From positions 1-6,326 of the forward strand of contig DMFQ01000079.1 of NCBI GenBank assembly GCA_003450555.1: a stretch of 6,326 nt of DNA, given 5' to 3'. Source of the stretch: Ktedonobacter sp. (lineage in GTDB: Bacteria; Chloroflexota; Ktedonobacteria; Ktedonobacterales; Ktedonobacteraceae). Under the pieces are notes generated by a model. It saw only the letters and a program-made list of their open reading frames with translations, did not search any database and was not told the origin of the DNA. A program made the translations under genes and the position numbers. Positions 5,826-6,326 of this stretch are shown in pieces (the stretch's first letter is position 1; every line of letters begins with the position of its first letter).

Positions 5826-6326
5826 CTATTGCTTCCCGTATACTCCACGTCGCTCTGCGGGAAGCATTTCTGCTATGTGCTCCATGACTTCTTGAGTGAT
5901 AAACTGCAATCCAGCTTTGCGTGGCACGCCATCCGGTATGATAGGTATGTACGGCGCACCTATCTGGATATCCACACGGGGAAACCAACCTTGTCCACGC
6001 CGGAGGACTCGGCGCGTTCCGCTATGGGCGATCGGCAGCATAGTCGCGCCTGAACGAAGAGCAAGCATTGCTACCCCTGTATGTGCTGCAATCATTTGCT
6101 CTTGCCGCTCGACTGTACCTTCTGGGAAAAAGACGATAGCTTTCCCTTCGCGTAGATAGACTATTGCTCTCTCTAAAGCAGCGCGATCACCCTCGCCGCG
6201 ATGCACCGGAATTTGTCCTGTCACCCTACACAGCCAGCCAACGATAGGCCAGTTAAAGACCTGAATTTTGGCGAAGTACCAGATGCGTCGAGGAAATATA
6301 ATACTTAACAAAAGGGGATCGAACCA
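5826..6326 (-). CDS. plsC: 1-acyl-glycerol-3-phosphate acyltransferase, 5' end missing
   Basis: This is the C-terminal 166 codons of a PlsC-type acyltransferase, which moves an acyl chain to lysophosphatidic acid to make phosphatidic acid at the inner membrane face. The gene runs off the right edge. The first visible residues, WFDPLLLS, are the end of the N-H-x-S-x-x-D block; its Asp is residue 3 here and the catalytic histidine lies outside the window. Also present are the IPVHR block (39-43), FPEGT (67-71) and the LPIAHSGT block (97-104). A TTG at 6309-6311 is in frame but falls inside this conserved block and so is not the start. Membrane segments, if any, would be upstream. The end converges on nth with a 4-bp gap and no terminator hairpin between them. 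Confidence 0.95.
   Translation of the reverse strand, partial: WFDPLLLSIIFPRRIWYFAKIQVFNWPIVGWLCRVTGQIPVHRGEGDRAALERAIVYLREGKAIVFFPEGTVERQEQMIAAHTGVAMLALRSGATMLPIAHSGTRRVLRRGQGWFPRVDIQIGAPYIPIIPDGVPRKAGLQFITQEVMEHIAEMLPAERRGVYGKQ

Noticed and set aside
6309..6311. TTG as the start of plsC
   Set aside because: The frame continues upstream to the window edge with WFDP, part of the conserved acyltransferase block, so the true start is outside the window.

Overview
The window looks like an ordinary chromosomal segment of a bacterium with moderate GC content (roughly half by eye). The mix of a stand-alone TyrA, an Era-like GTPase with a C-terminal DUF697 domain, a DUF6081-like β-sandwich protein and a Chloroflexota/actinobacterial-looking endonuclease III suggests a Ktedonobacteria-type Chloroflexota. 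That placement is an inference from protein style only; no taxonomic marker gene is present. No tRNA, rRNA, CRISPR array, insertion sequence or phage gene was recognised.

Layout. Positions 1-461 hold no convincing gene. They carry a diverged two-copy module with an exact 100-bp period whose conserved blocks look like two leftward promoters (TTGACA-N17-GAGAAT), probably for a gene beyond the left edge. Next come three leftward genes in two transcription units. One unit is a degenerate gluzincin-like protein (1368-2162) followed after 36 bp by tyrA (462-1331), with a promoter candidate just upstream. The other is a DUF697 GTPase (2289-3548) with its own promoter and a perfect hairpin terminator (2241-2272) that separates it from the tyrA unit.

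A 204-bp divergent intergenic region (3549-3752) follows. It has the GTPase promoter on one strand and a 26-bp dyad overlapping a possible -10 box on the other. Rightward genes are a 265-aa β-sandwich-type protein (3753-4550), a gap with a possible coding relic (4551-4772), a 91-aa protein of unknown function with a good promoter of its own (4773-5048), and nth (5135-5821). The window ends inside a leftward plsC-type acyltransferase (5826-6326), whose stop codon lies only 4 bp from that of nth.

Functionally the genes are mixed housekeeping: tyrosine biosynthesis (TyrA), base excision repair (Nth), phospholipid synthesis (PlsC) and a probably membrane-associated GTPase. They do not form a shared pathway, and I found no clear new defence, mobile or biosynthetic system. 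The most unusual items are the 100-bp tandem module at the left edge, the 3660-3685 dyad and the protease-like protein that lacks the second zinc histidine.
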